Source: Epiperipatus broadwayi (Eukaryota; Onychophora; Udeonychophora; Euonychophora; Peripatidae). Taken from it: a stretch of DNA of 64,000 bases. Location of the stretch: the NCBI GenBank assembly GCA_028023455.1, contig JAQFVV010006200.1, positions 2,613,738 to 2,677,737 on the forward strand, written 5' to 3'. Below are positions 49,346 to 59,554 of the stretch, piece by piece. Numbering within the stretch: position 1 is the stretch's first letter; each line of letters starts with the position of its first letter. The translations under genes and the position numbers were made by a program. Under the pieces are notes generated by a model. The model did not search any database and had not been told where the DNA came from. It was given only the letters and a program-made list of their open reading frames with translations.

Positions 49346-49586
49346 AAAGGGTATCTTACAATGCTACTGAAACCAGCCTTTATTTATCCATCCCACCAAA
49401 TCAAACCGCTTCAAAACATAAGCTTAACTAACAGGTGGTTGAATATGCACCATCATTTTCTTTTGTAAATATACATATATATGTGTGTGTGTGTCAAATG
49501 TTTGCTTTATTAAATACCAAGTTAAACAAATGTCACAATGAACTAATTTCTCTTATTTAATGAAAAGTAAAAAAAACCAGTTAAAG
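49346..49586 (+). repeat. Dispersed repeat, copy 1 of 2
   Basis: An about 240-bp segment beginning AAAGGGTATCTTAC and ending ACCAGTTAAAG recurs at 56,484-56,719, with shared blocks AAACCAGCCTTTATTTATCC and CAAATGTCACAATGAACTAA. This copy carries a (TA)n(TG)n microsatellite in the middle. Identity unknown. The other copy ends exactly where a PLE begins. Confidence 0.85.
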
Positions 49587-50770
49587 AAATCCTTCATATA
49601 TATTGTGAGATAGATATATATGTTTTAATAAAATTAAAACAAGTAAAAATACTATTTTCATTCATAAATATGTTAACATTGTTTAAACTAACAAAGTTCA
49701 TTAATAATAATGTGACACAAAGATAACCTTTCAAGTCAAGTTCGCAGCCTATCAAATAACATGAAGGAAAATAAAATATCAATTATTCATTATAGAATTT
49801 CCTGAAAACAAATGATATATGCAGTACATGATGTTTGAAATGATTTTACTATAAATACTGAATCAAAATTTTGATTATCTTCTATCTTTTGCCAATGTAC
49901 TAGATACTTAGCATATTGATTTTATTGTGTTCGAATATATATAAAGATATATTCACAAATTGAACAGTTAATTTATTAAAGAAAAGTTTTATTAAGAAAC
50001 AAACTTTAATATTAGCCAAATAGAAGAATAAATGTTATTCTCTATTAATATAATTCGTAATTAAAATGAAATTATATATATTTCTTTTATTACTTAAAAG
50101 CTTAAAAAAATCGTTCTAAATTGGAATTCTGAAGTATATAAACTTTTTCAAAAATGATTATATATTAAGATCAATTTTAGTTTAAGATTAAATATATAAA
50201 GAAATGCCTGGTCAGTAAATTCCAATCGTCACAGGATATATAATGCTATTGTTTTGAGCACAGATAAATGTAATTGCTTATTCTATGAAGTGCATCTCCA
50301 TAATCTTTTTGAAACTTCAATTGCTAATAAAATCGTTTACGGAAGAAGATGCCAATTTCATATAAGAATGATTAGGAATAGCTGGATGCCTGGATATCTT
50401 CAATGATTGTTAGTCGAGGAATAAAGAACTTTATCCTAAATGGTTACTTCTTCAACATGGAAATAAACAGAACAGTAACATGAACTTTTCATTATCTTAG
50501 TCTTCTGTGAACTTTCATTTTAAAAAAACATTTAATTTTATTTCCTTCGTTATTAAAATATTTTTACATTTGGAATAATTCAATTATGAGAGACTTAATG
50601 GAGATAATCAGAAAATCATGAACTTAAACATTTACTTTTTTTTATTATATTTATTAAAGTCTAGGTCTTAAATGAAAACGACTTGACAAAAGGTTTTTAA
50701 ATTAAGGTTCAAGTAAAATTAATATGAAGGTAAGAGTTTATCATTCTTCATATTATTAGTTTTTTTTTTT

Positions 50771-50965
50771 TGACAGCTGTCTGAGCACTTATAGCATATA
50801 TGTGTAGAGATGGTAATCTGGACCAACTGATGATTGCTGGTTTAGCATGAAATACGTATATTGGTGATTATTTATCTTTTTGACGTATGTGTTCAAGTGT
50901 ATCAGTGTTATGAGATAGAGTGGAGAGTGGTGGGTCGTGTGAAAGTCTGTGCTCATATACCGTAT
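50771..50965 (+). mobile_element. Ribozyme-bearing tRNA-like element, single right arm
   Basis: The plus strand holds GAGCACTTATAGCATATATG, the hammerhead (50,815-50,870), ATTTATCTTTTTGACG, and an outer end with A-box-like GAGATAGAGTGG and a worn B-box (GTGCTCATATACC). The left arm of the foldback is absent. The left edge is a T-run (50,760-50,771). Confidence 0.7.
50815..50870 (+). ncRNA. Type I hammerhead ribozyme, intact core
   Basis: CTGATGA at 50,827-50,833. Helix II is TGCT/AGCA with an adjacent T-T mismatch. GAA is at 50,849-50,851. Helix III is ATA/TAT with loop CG (50,852-50,859), and A at 50,860 is the cleavage residue. Inner helix I is CCAA/TTGG. Outer helix I is TAATC/GATTA, where the 34.2-kb copy has TGATC/GATCA, so one C-G pair has become T-A on both sides. 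All conserved core bases are present; the T-T mismatch closing helix II would weaken it. Confidence 0.65.
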
Positions 50966-51120
50966 ATATTAAGTTAATAATGTTTATTTGTTCTTATTTA
51001 TGTAAATGACTAATATTCTGTATGAAGAATTTATGGGGAGGAAAATGACTTTACATAGCAATAGTCTCAAAAAGATATAACTCTATCATATGGATGATAT
51101 AATGTAATACTACTATTGTG

Positions 51121-52352
51121 CTTGTCTTATAGATAAAGATGCCATTGGATGGTGCCGTTTTCATGCTAAAACTATAAAATATGACCATTCCTGGGCCGTT
51201 GATTATAATATTTTTTCTGTGCTTTTTTGTAATGCGAAAATAAAAACAAAACAAAATCGTCTTTTATAAATATTATTTTTTATTAACATATACAATTTAA
51301 ATGATAATAATAAATGTAAAATAAAATCAACAAATTGATTAGTGTTTTTTCTATCGTATATTTTTTTAATTGTGTTATGGCTTTTTTTTTTATCAATTTT
51401 CTATGGATATTTTTTTACTTGAGTTACAATTTTTTTTGTTATTGTTGTTTAACTAAAAAATAATAATTGTAATAAAAAGTAAAATTTCTTAGTCTATTTT
51501 TTATTTTTTTAGTCTTCGTTTTACATTTTTTTTTTTTTTTTTTACAGACAAAGAGATATTACGGCTATTTTTTACTTCAAACTGAATGACAATAAAAAGT
51601 AAAAGTTGTTACAGTTAGGTTTAGGGTTAGTTTTAGGGTTAGTTTTAAGATTAGGGTTAGTTTTAGGGTTAGTGTTCTGTTGTTTGTAATGCTAAAATAA
51701 AAAAATTCAAAATCGTAACCGTACTTTGACAAAATGAAGAAACTCAAACTTTTTTAAACAACAACAAACACATATAAATGTCATCTTTATTTATTAAACA
51801 TGTTTAGAATATTTGCTTTTTATGAAATTTACAAAAAATTGTGCATATTTGTACCTTTCTTACTGGATATTTTTTTGGTATCACTCTTTTTTACTTCTTT
51901 GTCTCGTAGAATGTTACGAACAGTACGTTACTTGACGCATTACCTAATTGCAACTCACTAAAAACATAGATATTAACATTTTCCCAATTAAAACTTCAAT
52001 ACAGTACATTGTAAAAAGTTTTAGAATTATTACTTTAAAAAATCTGAATATTTCAATACTTTAAAATAAAAAAAAATCCAATGAAAACAACATTTCCATC
52101 GAATTCAAATACAAACTCTCTCATCAAGCCGTAAATATTTTATAAATTGTGCGAATTCGGAAAATGTATTTACTGTGATGCGACATACATGCTGTACTAT
52201 GACGCGACATAGCAGCCTGCATTCTGTAGCACAACAAAAAAGTTGTATTATAGAAAACACGGGTTCGAATGTGTCGGCCGTGGAAACAGCATTTTTATGT
52301 GTTTTAGTGTGAAAACTGCGCCATAGAGCGGCATCTTTATCTATAAGATGAG
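51121..52352. mobile_element. 1.23-kb non-autonomous element with about 85-bp TIRs
   Basis: The left end CTTGTCTTATAGATAAAGAT and inverted right end CTCATCTTATAGATAAAGAT continue with recognisable similarity for about 85 bp (GATGCC, a TATGGYGC region, CTAAAAC, GGCCG). The interior is AT-rich with long T-runs and no transposase. It includes a degenerate TTAGGG-type tract (51,612-51,672). Target duplication and superfamily could not be assigned. TIR length and structure are compatible with a cut-and-paste MITE. Confidence 0.7.
51612..51676 (+). repeat. Degenerate telomere-like (TTAGGG) tract
   Basis: About 60 bp of GTTAGGTTTAGGGTTAGTTT-type repeats, an irregular mixture of TTAGGG and TTTTAGGG units. 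It lies inside the 51.1-52.35 kb TIR element, so it is probably part of that element rather than a healed break. Confidence 0.75.
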
Positions 52353-52709
52353 TACCATTTATACTAGTTAGTTTAATATTTTTTATAATTTATTTTAGTA
52401 AATTATAAAAATCCATTTATTATATTATACATTACTTGAATCTGTACATATTATAAATAAGCATCTACTAAAAAAATATAGAAAGTTATTTTATATTTAA
52501 ATTTCTAAAATAATAGAAATGTGAAATAAATCTTTATAATTATTTTTGTTATATTAAGTAAGTTGATTATTTATTTTTTAATAAATATTGTTAATATTTG
52601 TTTTAAATATTAAAGAAGTCTCTAATTTACTTAATTTATTTATTAATTTTATGAAATCAAATTATATTTAAACCCATATACTCACGCTCATATATTATAT
52701 TATTTAATA

Positions 52710-52830
52710 TGTAAGGTTTAATACGCTTGACGTATATAGTGAAATTAAATTCATAAAAAATTACACTAATATTTCTTAAGGCTAAGCGCTTTCAGAGCAT
52801 TCGACTCCATCAAGCGTATTAAACCTTACA
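52710..52830. repeat. Short element with 21-bp perfect TIRs
   Basis: TGTAAGGTTTAATACGCTTGA (arms 52,710-52,730) is exactly inverted at 52,810-52,830. The centre is about 79 nt. A 16-base string, ATTATTTAATATGTAA, occurs at about 52,699 and again at about 52,861. Confidence 0.75.
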
Positions 52831-52924
52831 TAATTATTAATAGTAAAGAAAAATCTGAAATTATTTAATATGTAATTACTGACTTGAGATATATTTTAAA
52901 ATACACTGAGATTATTTAGAATAT

Positions 52925-53180
52925 AGTTATTGCTTTAACATTTATGGAAACCCCTGAAGAGAGTTAACCGCAACTTCTCCCTGAGTTTGAAATCTGAGCA
53001 TAACAGGAAAATTAATAAAGGTATAGGTGAATGATTTATTATAAATTGGATCTATATTAGATATTTAATATTAAGTTATTAAAATTGAATTAAGTTCAAT
53101 TTTGGACTAAATTTAAATCATCTTATTCACAGCATCCTATTTGAAGACTCAAAATCTGATTATAAAGAGATATGACTGCC
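52925..53180 (+). repeat. Tail of an about 2-kb repeat unit (partial copy)
   Basis: Blocks TGAAGAGAG, CTGAGTTT, GAGCATAA and TTCACAGCATCCTA occur in the same order as at 54,990-55,230. This segment is thus the end of another unit lying about 2.04 kb upstream of the next unit's end, indicating an original tandem arrangement. It is more diverged than the two full copies. Confidence 0.6.
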
Positions 53181-53214
53181 TTAACATTTCCTTAAGAAAC
53201 TGGTACCATTACAG

Positions 53215-55260
53215 TATACCAACAATGAGTTAATTATCAATGTGTTGTACATCATGAATTAAGACTTTAGACTTAGTAAACATAGTGATGACCTAATGTC
53301 AAGCCAATCTTGAAAAACAGAAGTAGAATTCTGTTAAATAATTTTATTTTTTAACTACAACCAATGTAATACCTGCAACAATAGGTAGCCATGGCAATGA
53401 AAAAGGAAATGGAAAAGATAGTATACTAAACATTGGAAACTAAGCATGGAATAAAGGCAAACCCAGTTCATTTCCATCACCTTTTGTTATTTTTCAAATG
53501 ACCCAATAACTTATAAAGCCAACACTTTAAGATTGAATGTTTGAATACAAGAGAAGATGGATGACTTGTTCAAATATTTCATATTATCCATATAATTTTC
53601 ATGCAAAACTATAAGAAATTATAACCGATAAATAGAGAAAAGTTTGATAAATTTATGTGGTTTAACAAAAGAACTGAACTGATTTTAAATTGATATTTAA
53701 AGATAAAGACTGTGGTATTATTCGAACATGGAAAAAAAATAGAACATTGCCAGCATTTATATAAACAGATGAATTATTTTTTTCTTATATAAGCCATTAA
53801 ATGCCAAATAGCAAATCAAGAAAAATTAAATCTGTTATAAACAGCTGTGCAGTGTATTCTGGCTAAATTAACATTGTCATAGGACTGGAATGCTACTGTT
53901 CTGACCCTAGAAGCATGATCATTTAATCTACTTATCTGTATAATGTCTAAAGAAACACTAGATGTTCTACACTAAACATCTAATCTAAATGGATCAAAAA
54001 GAAAGACAACTGCAGAAAATGGAAACATTATTTCAAGTGCATTTCCAATGAATTCTAGCGAATGTTGATTGACTTACTAAAGACAAATGACCTGAAGAGA
54101 TACTGTATCCATAAAAGACATTACTGTCAAACTCATGGACATTAACCAAAATGACTTAAAGAAAGTTCTGACTTTATTATGTATTTATATATATATGTTT
54201 GTAAAATTCTAGTTTTATTTTATCTCCACACTTAGAAGCATAAACATGTCTATAACTTGGAAGAGTAAATTATCAGTGAAAGCAACAAAATGGGAAGGGG
54301 TATTAAGTTAGATAAAAAAAATTATGATAAAGTTTAGGTCAACTTTCCCTCTGTAGTGACTTAACATTAATCATCACAACTATGCTATGGACAAGTTTGT
54401 GCTATTTTTTAACTAATAATGATTTATATTTACTTTTTCAGTGTAAATGACTATCCTTCTTGTATGGATGTTATTTTCTATCAACAATAGGAAACCATAT
54501 ATAGGTAGGGGTCCCCAAAGAAGATGGAACATCAATAACTGAAACTGGATAACAAGGCTACTACACATAATATTGTAAATTAGTTAGTTAGTTTTGTGAT
54601 CAATTTAATGATTTTTTTTATTTTTATCATTTTAATTTGTTTTGTAAATAATTAGCACCTTGTTATGTATCTCTTCCATGGGTAAGAGTTGGAATAGTGA
54701 ACACATTTAATCATCGATATGGTAGAAATATATTCTGGACACACACACAATTATATTATTTTGTCATGTTAAAAAGTTTTGAATTTTTTTTGTTATTTAA
54801 TAAATGTTATCAACTTGATTTAAATTAAACTGGTCTCTAGTTTATCAAAATCATTTGTACATTCATTTATCAACTTATAACTGGATATATCATCTCATTC
54901 TTATATAATAGTACAGTAATGTTTGAATGGATCTTTAAATCAATTGGAACCTGTGTAGAGGTGTGGTAGTTACTATCTAATGGAAATTCACACTTGAAGA
55001 GAGCCAAAGGCAGAATTTCCTCTGAGTTTAAATACTGAGGCATAATGGACCCCAAAAGAGTGGTGAGGTATGGATGAACTAGCCCAAATTGTATCTAAAT
55101 TTAATGTGCAAACTTAGAGCTAGCCATTGGAAGTAGATACAATCATAGGTTACATACTTCATTGCATCATTCACAGCATCCTAGAAGAAGACCCTAGGTC
55201 TGACCATAATGAGATGTGTTCCCCCTTTCTGGTGGAAAACTACAACTCTACATTATGGTG
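53215..55260 (+). repeat. About 2-kb repeat unit, copy 1
   Basis: Colinear with 59,555-61,640. Both begin TATACCAACAATGAGTTAAT, share CATGGCAATGAAAAAGGAAA-like, CTTATATAAGCCATTAAATG, ACTGGTCTCTAGTTTATCAA and TTGGAACCTGTRTAGAG blocks, and end around CTTTCTGGTGGAAAA. No open frame above 90 codons, and none is conserved between copies, so it appears non-coding. Class unknown. Confidence 0.85.
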
Positions 55261-55269
55261 CCCAAACTT

Positions 55270-56480
55270 TAGGGGCATGAAACAGAAGTTTTCAAGGAAG
55301 CCCAGACCTTGGATTGATAAATTAAAGAAAAAAAAATTTGAACTTATTCTTTTGCCAAATTTTCCACAGTACACAACTCTGATGAATTTACTTTGAGTAA
55401 CAACCAATTGTTATACCCAACCATAAAACGATAAGACTTGTGAATTTAAACCATTTCCAAGAAACCACTCAAAAAAAAGGGAAAACTTCACATGAAACAT
55501 TGAATATAAATTAACTGATGAGAATGAAATAATAAACTGAGATCATAAATAAATAGTTAATTAATAAACTAAATTATAAGTGAGTCAGGGGAATAAAAGG
55601 ACAGGCTAAAAAAAGTAGGCATTAAAAACAACATATACACAAAGAAAAAAATACAGAGAGAAATTAAATATAAGTACTGAATAGCAAGGAGTAGCAGAAT
55701 GTCCTATGACATGTATCTATTTGTATCTATAAAGGAAAAAATAACTTTATACTTAACTATTAAAAAAAAGTTTGATAATAACCAGAAGTGGAAAACATTT
55801 ATTAAGCATAAATATGAAACATTCCGAAGTATATGAAGGACCATTCATTATTGTGAAACAATCAGGTTCAAACATGTTTTGGATTGAATAGGAGAGATTA
55901 GGAGTACTATAATGCCCACGTTTTGAAGCCATATTTTGGTCAGTCAGAATGACCACATAATTAATATATTTAGCTTATATGCAAGTTAAAAGATAGACAT
56001 GAATTTTAGTGGAAACTAGAGAAAAAAGGGGGATGACATAAAAAAAAAATAGTCATTAATTTATGAGGGCATACTCATATAAGCCCAAAAGCAATTACTG
56101 CAATAATTTAGAGCCAACTGAGACATACAAGTTGATCTATATGGAATGATGGATACTCCAATATTTCATTCACACCTTAAAAAAATTCAGTAAGTCTCAA
56201 AAGGGAATAGAATAAAGATTAATGAGTTACACTATGAGACATCTGCAATAGAGACACATCACTGGTTGAGTTCAAACCATATATAAATCTCATTTTATTG
56301 TAATGTAGTTAATGAAGTGGGAAATTATAAAGAAACATGGATATAATTGAGGAAATATCAGAAGATAAAATGAGTATGTTTTTATAACCCTTCTTTAAAA
56401 AAAAACCAAAAAAAATGCAGACAATTCAATGCATACATTACTTAAATGTTAAAATTTTGATTATATCATAAAATGTTAAC
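55270..56480. other. No gene recognised
   Basis: Between repeat unit 1 and the PLE. The open frames at plus 55,127-55,396 and minus 55,753-55,956 match nothing I know, and the first lies partly within the repeat unit. Confidence 0.4.
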
Positions 56481-56483
56481 CCT

Positions 56484-56719
56484 GTAAGGGTAGCTTACGA
56501 TCCTATCAAAACCAGCCTTTATTTATCCATATTGCCAAATCAAACTCATTCAAAACATAAGCTTAACTAACACAGGTGGTTAAATATGCACTATCATTTT
56601 CTTTTGTAAACAAAAATATATTTATACATGACAAGTGTTTCTTTATTAAGTACTAAGATAAACAAATGTCACAATGAACTAATTTCTCTCATTTAATGAA
56701 AAGTAAAAACCAGTTAAAG
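56484..56719 (+). repeat. Dispersed repeat, copy 2 of 2, abutting the PLE
   Basis: The same 240-bp segment as 49,346-49,586, ending ACCAGTTAAAG. The next base starts PLE-related sequence, so this either marks the PLE insertion point or is itself the PLE 5' flank repeat. Confidence 0.85.
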
Positions 56720-56934
56720 GTGTTGTCCAATCATTTTCAGAATCAGCTGGTATTGTTGTAGGGCCAGCAAAAAAAAACAATTCAATTTACCTAGTAACGC
56801 TGATGCATCTGGGACTTATGTGTATACTAATTCTTCCGTGTGTAATTATAATCTTCCGGAAAATCAACAGTTCAATGCATTTAATGAGATATTGGTAAAT
56901 CTAGTTAAAAAGAAATACAGCAATATTATTAATT

Positions 56935-57517
56935 TATCTGATGCAATACTTAGTGATGCAGATGTTCATTATTGAATAAGGAATTATCTTTTTGCCCAAC
57001 AGTCTGATCGTATTACCAAAAAAATGAATTTAAAATACATCAGGATTTGGATAATTTTGTTAGGTGACTTAGATTAAGAGAATTTTTTGGAAATAATGAA
57101 TGCAATACCATTAATAAAATACAGTCTGATTGGACACCTCCACATCAGAGAAACATTTGACTTGATACATATATTAATAATGTTCATCAGGATATTATTA
57201 AAGTAATTAAGCAGAAACAACATAAAAAATATAAGAGCAATTTAACATTAAATGAAAAAAATGCATATAATTTAGAAAAGAGAGAATATATTATTATTAA
57301 ACCAGCTGATAAAGGTGGAACAATAGTAATTATGAATAGGGATGATTACATGAATAAAGCCTTGCTTCTTTTAAAAGATAGGAATTTTTATGAACCTATA
57401 ACACAGGTTATTGTTAATAAATTATTTAAAGGTGTGCTATCCAGCCTGAAGGACATGAGAGTATGGGGTCTACTTGATAGGGATACATATAATTTTTTTA
57501 TTACCAAACTCAAATAA
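56935..57517 (+). pseudogene. PLE open frame part 1: linker and RT-proximal motif
   Basis: SYYQKNEFKIHQDLDNF (about 57,010-57,060) parallels the 4.5-kb fragment. After a stop at 57,158-57,160, an open stretch to 57,517 contains YIIIKPADKGGTIVIMNRDD, the hallmark 'KaDKGgavVi..' motif upstream of the PLE RT fingers, then LLKDRNFYEPIT. A stop at 57,515 interrupts where the 'LPKIHKP' motif should follow; the motif appears in another frame. Confidence 0.8.
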
Positions 57518-57539
57518 ACTCAGTAAGTTTTACATTCTA

Positions 57540-57870
57540 CCCAATTCATAAACCTGGTTGTCCTGTTGTAGCAAGCATTGGATGCCCTACTGAGAAAATG
57601 TCAGCATATGATATTCCTCCATCATTTGATTCTTATGTTAGGGATACAACCCATTTTCTTTTTATTTTAGAAAATGTCAAATCTATACTACCGAGTGAAT
57701 GTTTTTTGGTAACGTTCGACATTACATCCTTGTGTACTAATATACATCATGAAGATGGAATTAGAGCTATTGAATCTGTTTTAAAAGAGAAAGAATATGA
57801 TCAGCACAAAATTATGACTGTTGTTGAATTAGTGAATTTAATCTTAAAGAATATTTTTTTTTGTTTTTAA
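57540..57870 (+). pseudogene. PLE open frame part 2: RT fingers and motif A
   Basis: IHKPGCPVVASIGCPTEKMS leads to FLVTFDITSLCTNIHHEDGI, RT motif A with its catalytic aspartate (TFDITSL). The usual 'LYTNIPH' is changed to 'LCTNIHH'. The frame ends in a T-run (57,856-57,867) where a slip has shifted the reading frame. Confidence 0.82.
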
Positions 57871-58309
57871 CTCTATCTATTATTTACAGAAGCAACGTAC
57901 TGCAATGGGAACAAAAATGGCACCAAATTATACAAATATTTTTATGGCTCAATTGGAAAGCTCTATACTTGAGAAGGCTAGACTTAAACCTCATACTTGG
58001 CTGAGGTATATAGATAATGTCTTTATGATCTGGCCATATAATGAAGAAGAACTTCATACATTTTTTGATCATCTAAATAATTTTAATAATAATATACAAT
58101 TTTCAATGAATTTTTCTAAAACAGTGGTTCATTTTCTGGATGTTGAGATTACTTATAGTGATGGTATTCTTAGTGCTAATATATATAGGAAGCCAACTGA
58201 TAGTCATGCTTACCTACATTTTTATAGTAATCACCCTAAGCACTTAAAGATTAATATCCCTTACAGTCAATTTTTAAGGATTAAAAGAATTTGCTCTTCA
58301 GTAAAATAA
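57870..58309 (+). pseudogene. PLE open frame part 3: RT palm with YIDN box
   Basis: RTAMGTKMAPNYTNIFMAQL is the 'GtaMGt..AP.yAniFM' motif. WLRYIDNVFMIW is the YIDD box with the second Asp replaced by Asn, which alone should kill polymerisation. VVHFLDVEITYSDG and NIYRKPTDSHAYL follow, as in canonical PLE RTs. The frame ends after FLRIKRICSSVK at 58,309. Confidence 0.85.
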
Positions 58310-58711
58310 CAAAGTTTTGTATAATAAATTTATCAATATGAAATATCCTAAAGGACTGTTAGATAGGGCAGTGGTAAATCTTCAGGAGTTGGCAGGCAGG
58401 AACTTCTTCTATCTAAGAAAAGAAAGGGTCAGTTGATAAACATACCACTGGTTCTTACCTTCAATGATGATTTACCTCATATTAACCAAATATTATGGAA
58501 ACATTTTAATATATTAAATTCCACAGATTATCTGAGATCTGTTTTTCCCTATCCACCTAAAGTTGTATATTGTAGACATAGGACACTTAGGGATAGACTT
58601 GTAAGAACAGTTTTTGGCACTAATTTTGTGTCAGGAAAGAGATGTTTTTCATGTGAGGATAAGAGATGTCTTACATGCAAACATATTATTGTTAGAAAGA
58701 TGGTTCAATGA
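58310..58711 (+). pseudogene. PLE open frame part 4: RT-endonuclease linker with Cys motif
   Basis: KYPKGLLDRAVVNLQELAG continues the RT thumb region. The 58,433-58,711 stretch has VVYCRHRTLRDRLVRTVFG and the CFSCEDKRCLTCKHI cysteine cluster typical of the PLE linker before GIY-YIG. A stop lies just before 58,433 and another at 58,709-58,711. Confidence 0.8.
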
Positions 58712-58713
58712 GA

Positions 58714-59040
58714 TACCATTCATGGTTTTAAATGGTATATCCCCAATTATGTCAATTGTAAAAGTATAAACTTAGTATATTTAATAGAATGTAATAGATG
58801 CTTGAGTCATTACATAGATGAGTCAGCAAACAGTCTACATATTAGAATGACCAACCATAGGTTTGATATTTTACATAAAAATGAAGATAGACCAATTTCT
58901 AAACATTTCAATTTATCTGATCACTCAATTGATGATTTAAGAGTGGTTATATTAGAAGATAATTTTTCTTCCATGAGAGAAAGAAAACAGAAGGAGAGTT
59001 TTTTTTATTTTTAAATTTAAGACATTACATCCTCATGGTA
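58714..59040 (+). pseudogene. PLE open frame part 5: GIY-YIG endonuclease
   Basis: NLVYLIECNRCLSHYIDES matches 'vvYlieC..C...YVGeT' with the second half of GIY-YIG changed from Y(V/I)G to YID. SLHIRMTNHRFDI holds the conserved Arg and His. ISKHFNLSDHSIDDL and RERKQKESF contain the later His and the catalytic-type Glu. The glycine loss in the YIG half suggests impaired nuclease. Confidence 0.82.
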
Positions 59041-59476
59041 TGAATATGAATATAGGTACTATCACATCTTTGAATTACCTGGTTTCTTAGGGATTTGTTT
59101 TTTTATTTCCTAAATAATTATTTTATAAGTGGACTAGCACGAAGTGGAATAAATATAAAAAATATATGTGTATATAATAGAATGCATATAGTAGAATATA
59201 TATATATAGATTTTTTGTGTGTGTACATATATAATAGTATGTTTTTATTGTTTTTTGATATATTTTAATATATAATAATGTATGTATGGTTTTTGTTTTT
59301 TAAAAATAAGTTTTTTGTGAAAGAATTTTTTTAGTATTTTTTATACAAAGTTTTGTAAATATATATATATTTATACAAAGTTTTTAAAGATTTTTAGCCT
59401 ATAGGAATTAGTTTTGTTATCTGATACGTAACTGTCTGTAATATTTTAGCGCTTAAATTCTGGAAATAGCCATTTT

Positions 59477-59520
59477 GCTTTCTGATGAAAACCAATCTGC
59501 TGGTTGAAATATTAAAGCAG
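59477..59520 (+). ncRNA. Hammerhead-like relic in PLE 3' tail
   Basis: CTGATGA is followed by stem AACCA/TGGTT, then GAAAT. TGCTTT before the core can pair with AAAGCA after it as helix I. An extra A precedes helix II and there is almost no room for helix III, so it is at best a minimal motif. Hammerheads are known from PLE terminal repeats, which makes the placement meaningful. Confidence 0.45.
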
Positions 59521-59554
59521 TTTTGCAGAGAAGTAATTCTGTTTTTATTATATA

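Larger units (their letters stand above)
56720..59545 (+). mobile_element. Penelope-like retroelement, nearly full length, inactive
   Basis: About 2.8 kb encoding, in order, an N-terminal linker, RT and GIY-YIG endonuclease, then a non-coding 3' tail with CTGATGA ... TTGAAATATTAAAGC (59,483-59,515). The coding region is broken by stops (for example 57,158-57,160, 57,515-57,517, 58,307-58,309) and frameshifts, so no single protein is made. The 5' edge abuts a dispersed repeat. The 3' edge abuts the second 2-kb unit at a TATACC shared with the first unit's start. The 3' microsatellite zone (59,150-59,370) is TA/TG rich. Confidence 0.85.

Noticed and set aside
55127-55396. 89-codon plus-strand frame
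   Set aside because: It starts inside the 2-kb repeat unit. The equivalent frame is not conserved in the second unit.
55515-55545. CTGATGAGAATGAAATAAT as another hammerhead
   Set aside because: Only four bases lie between CTGATGA and GAAA, so no helix II can form.
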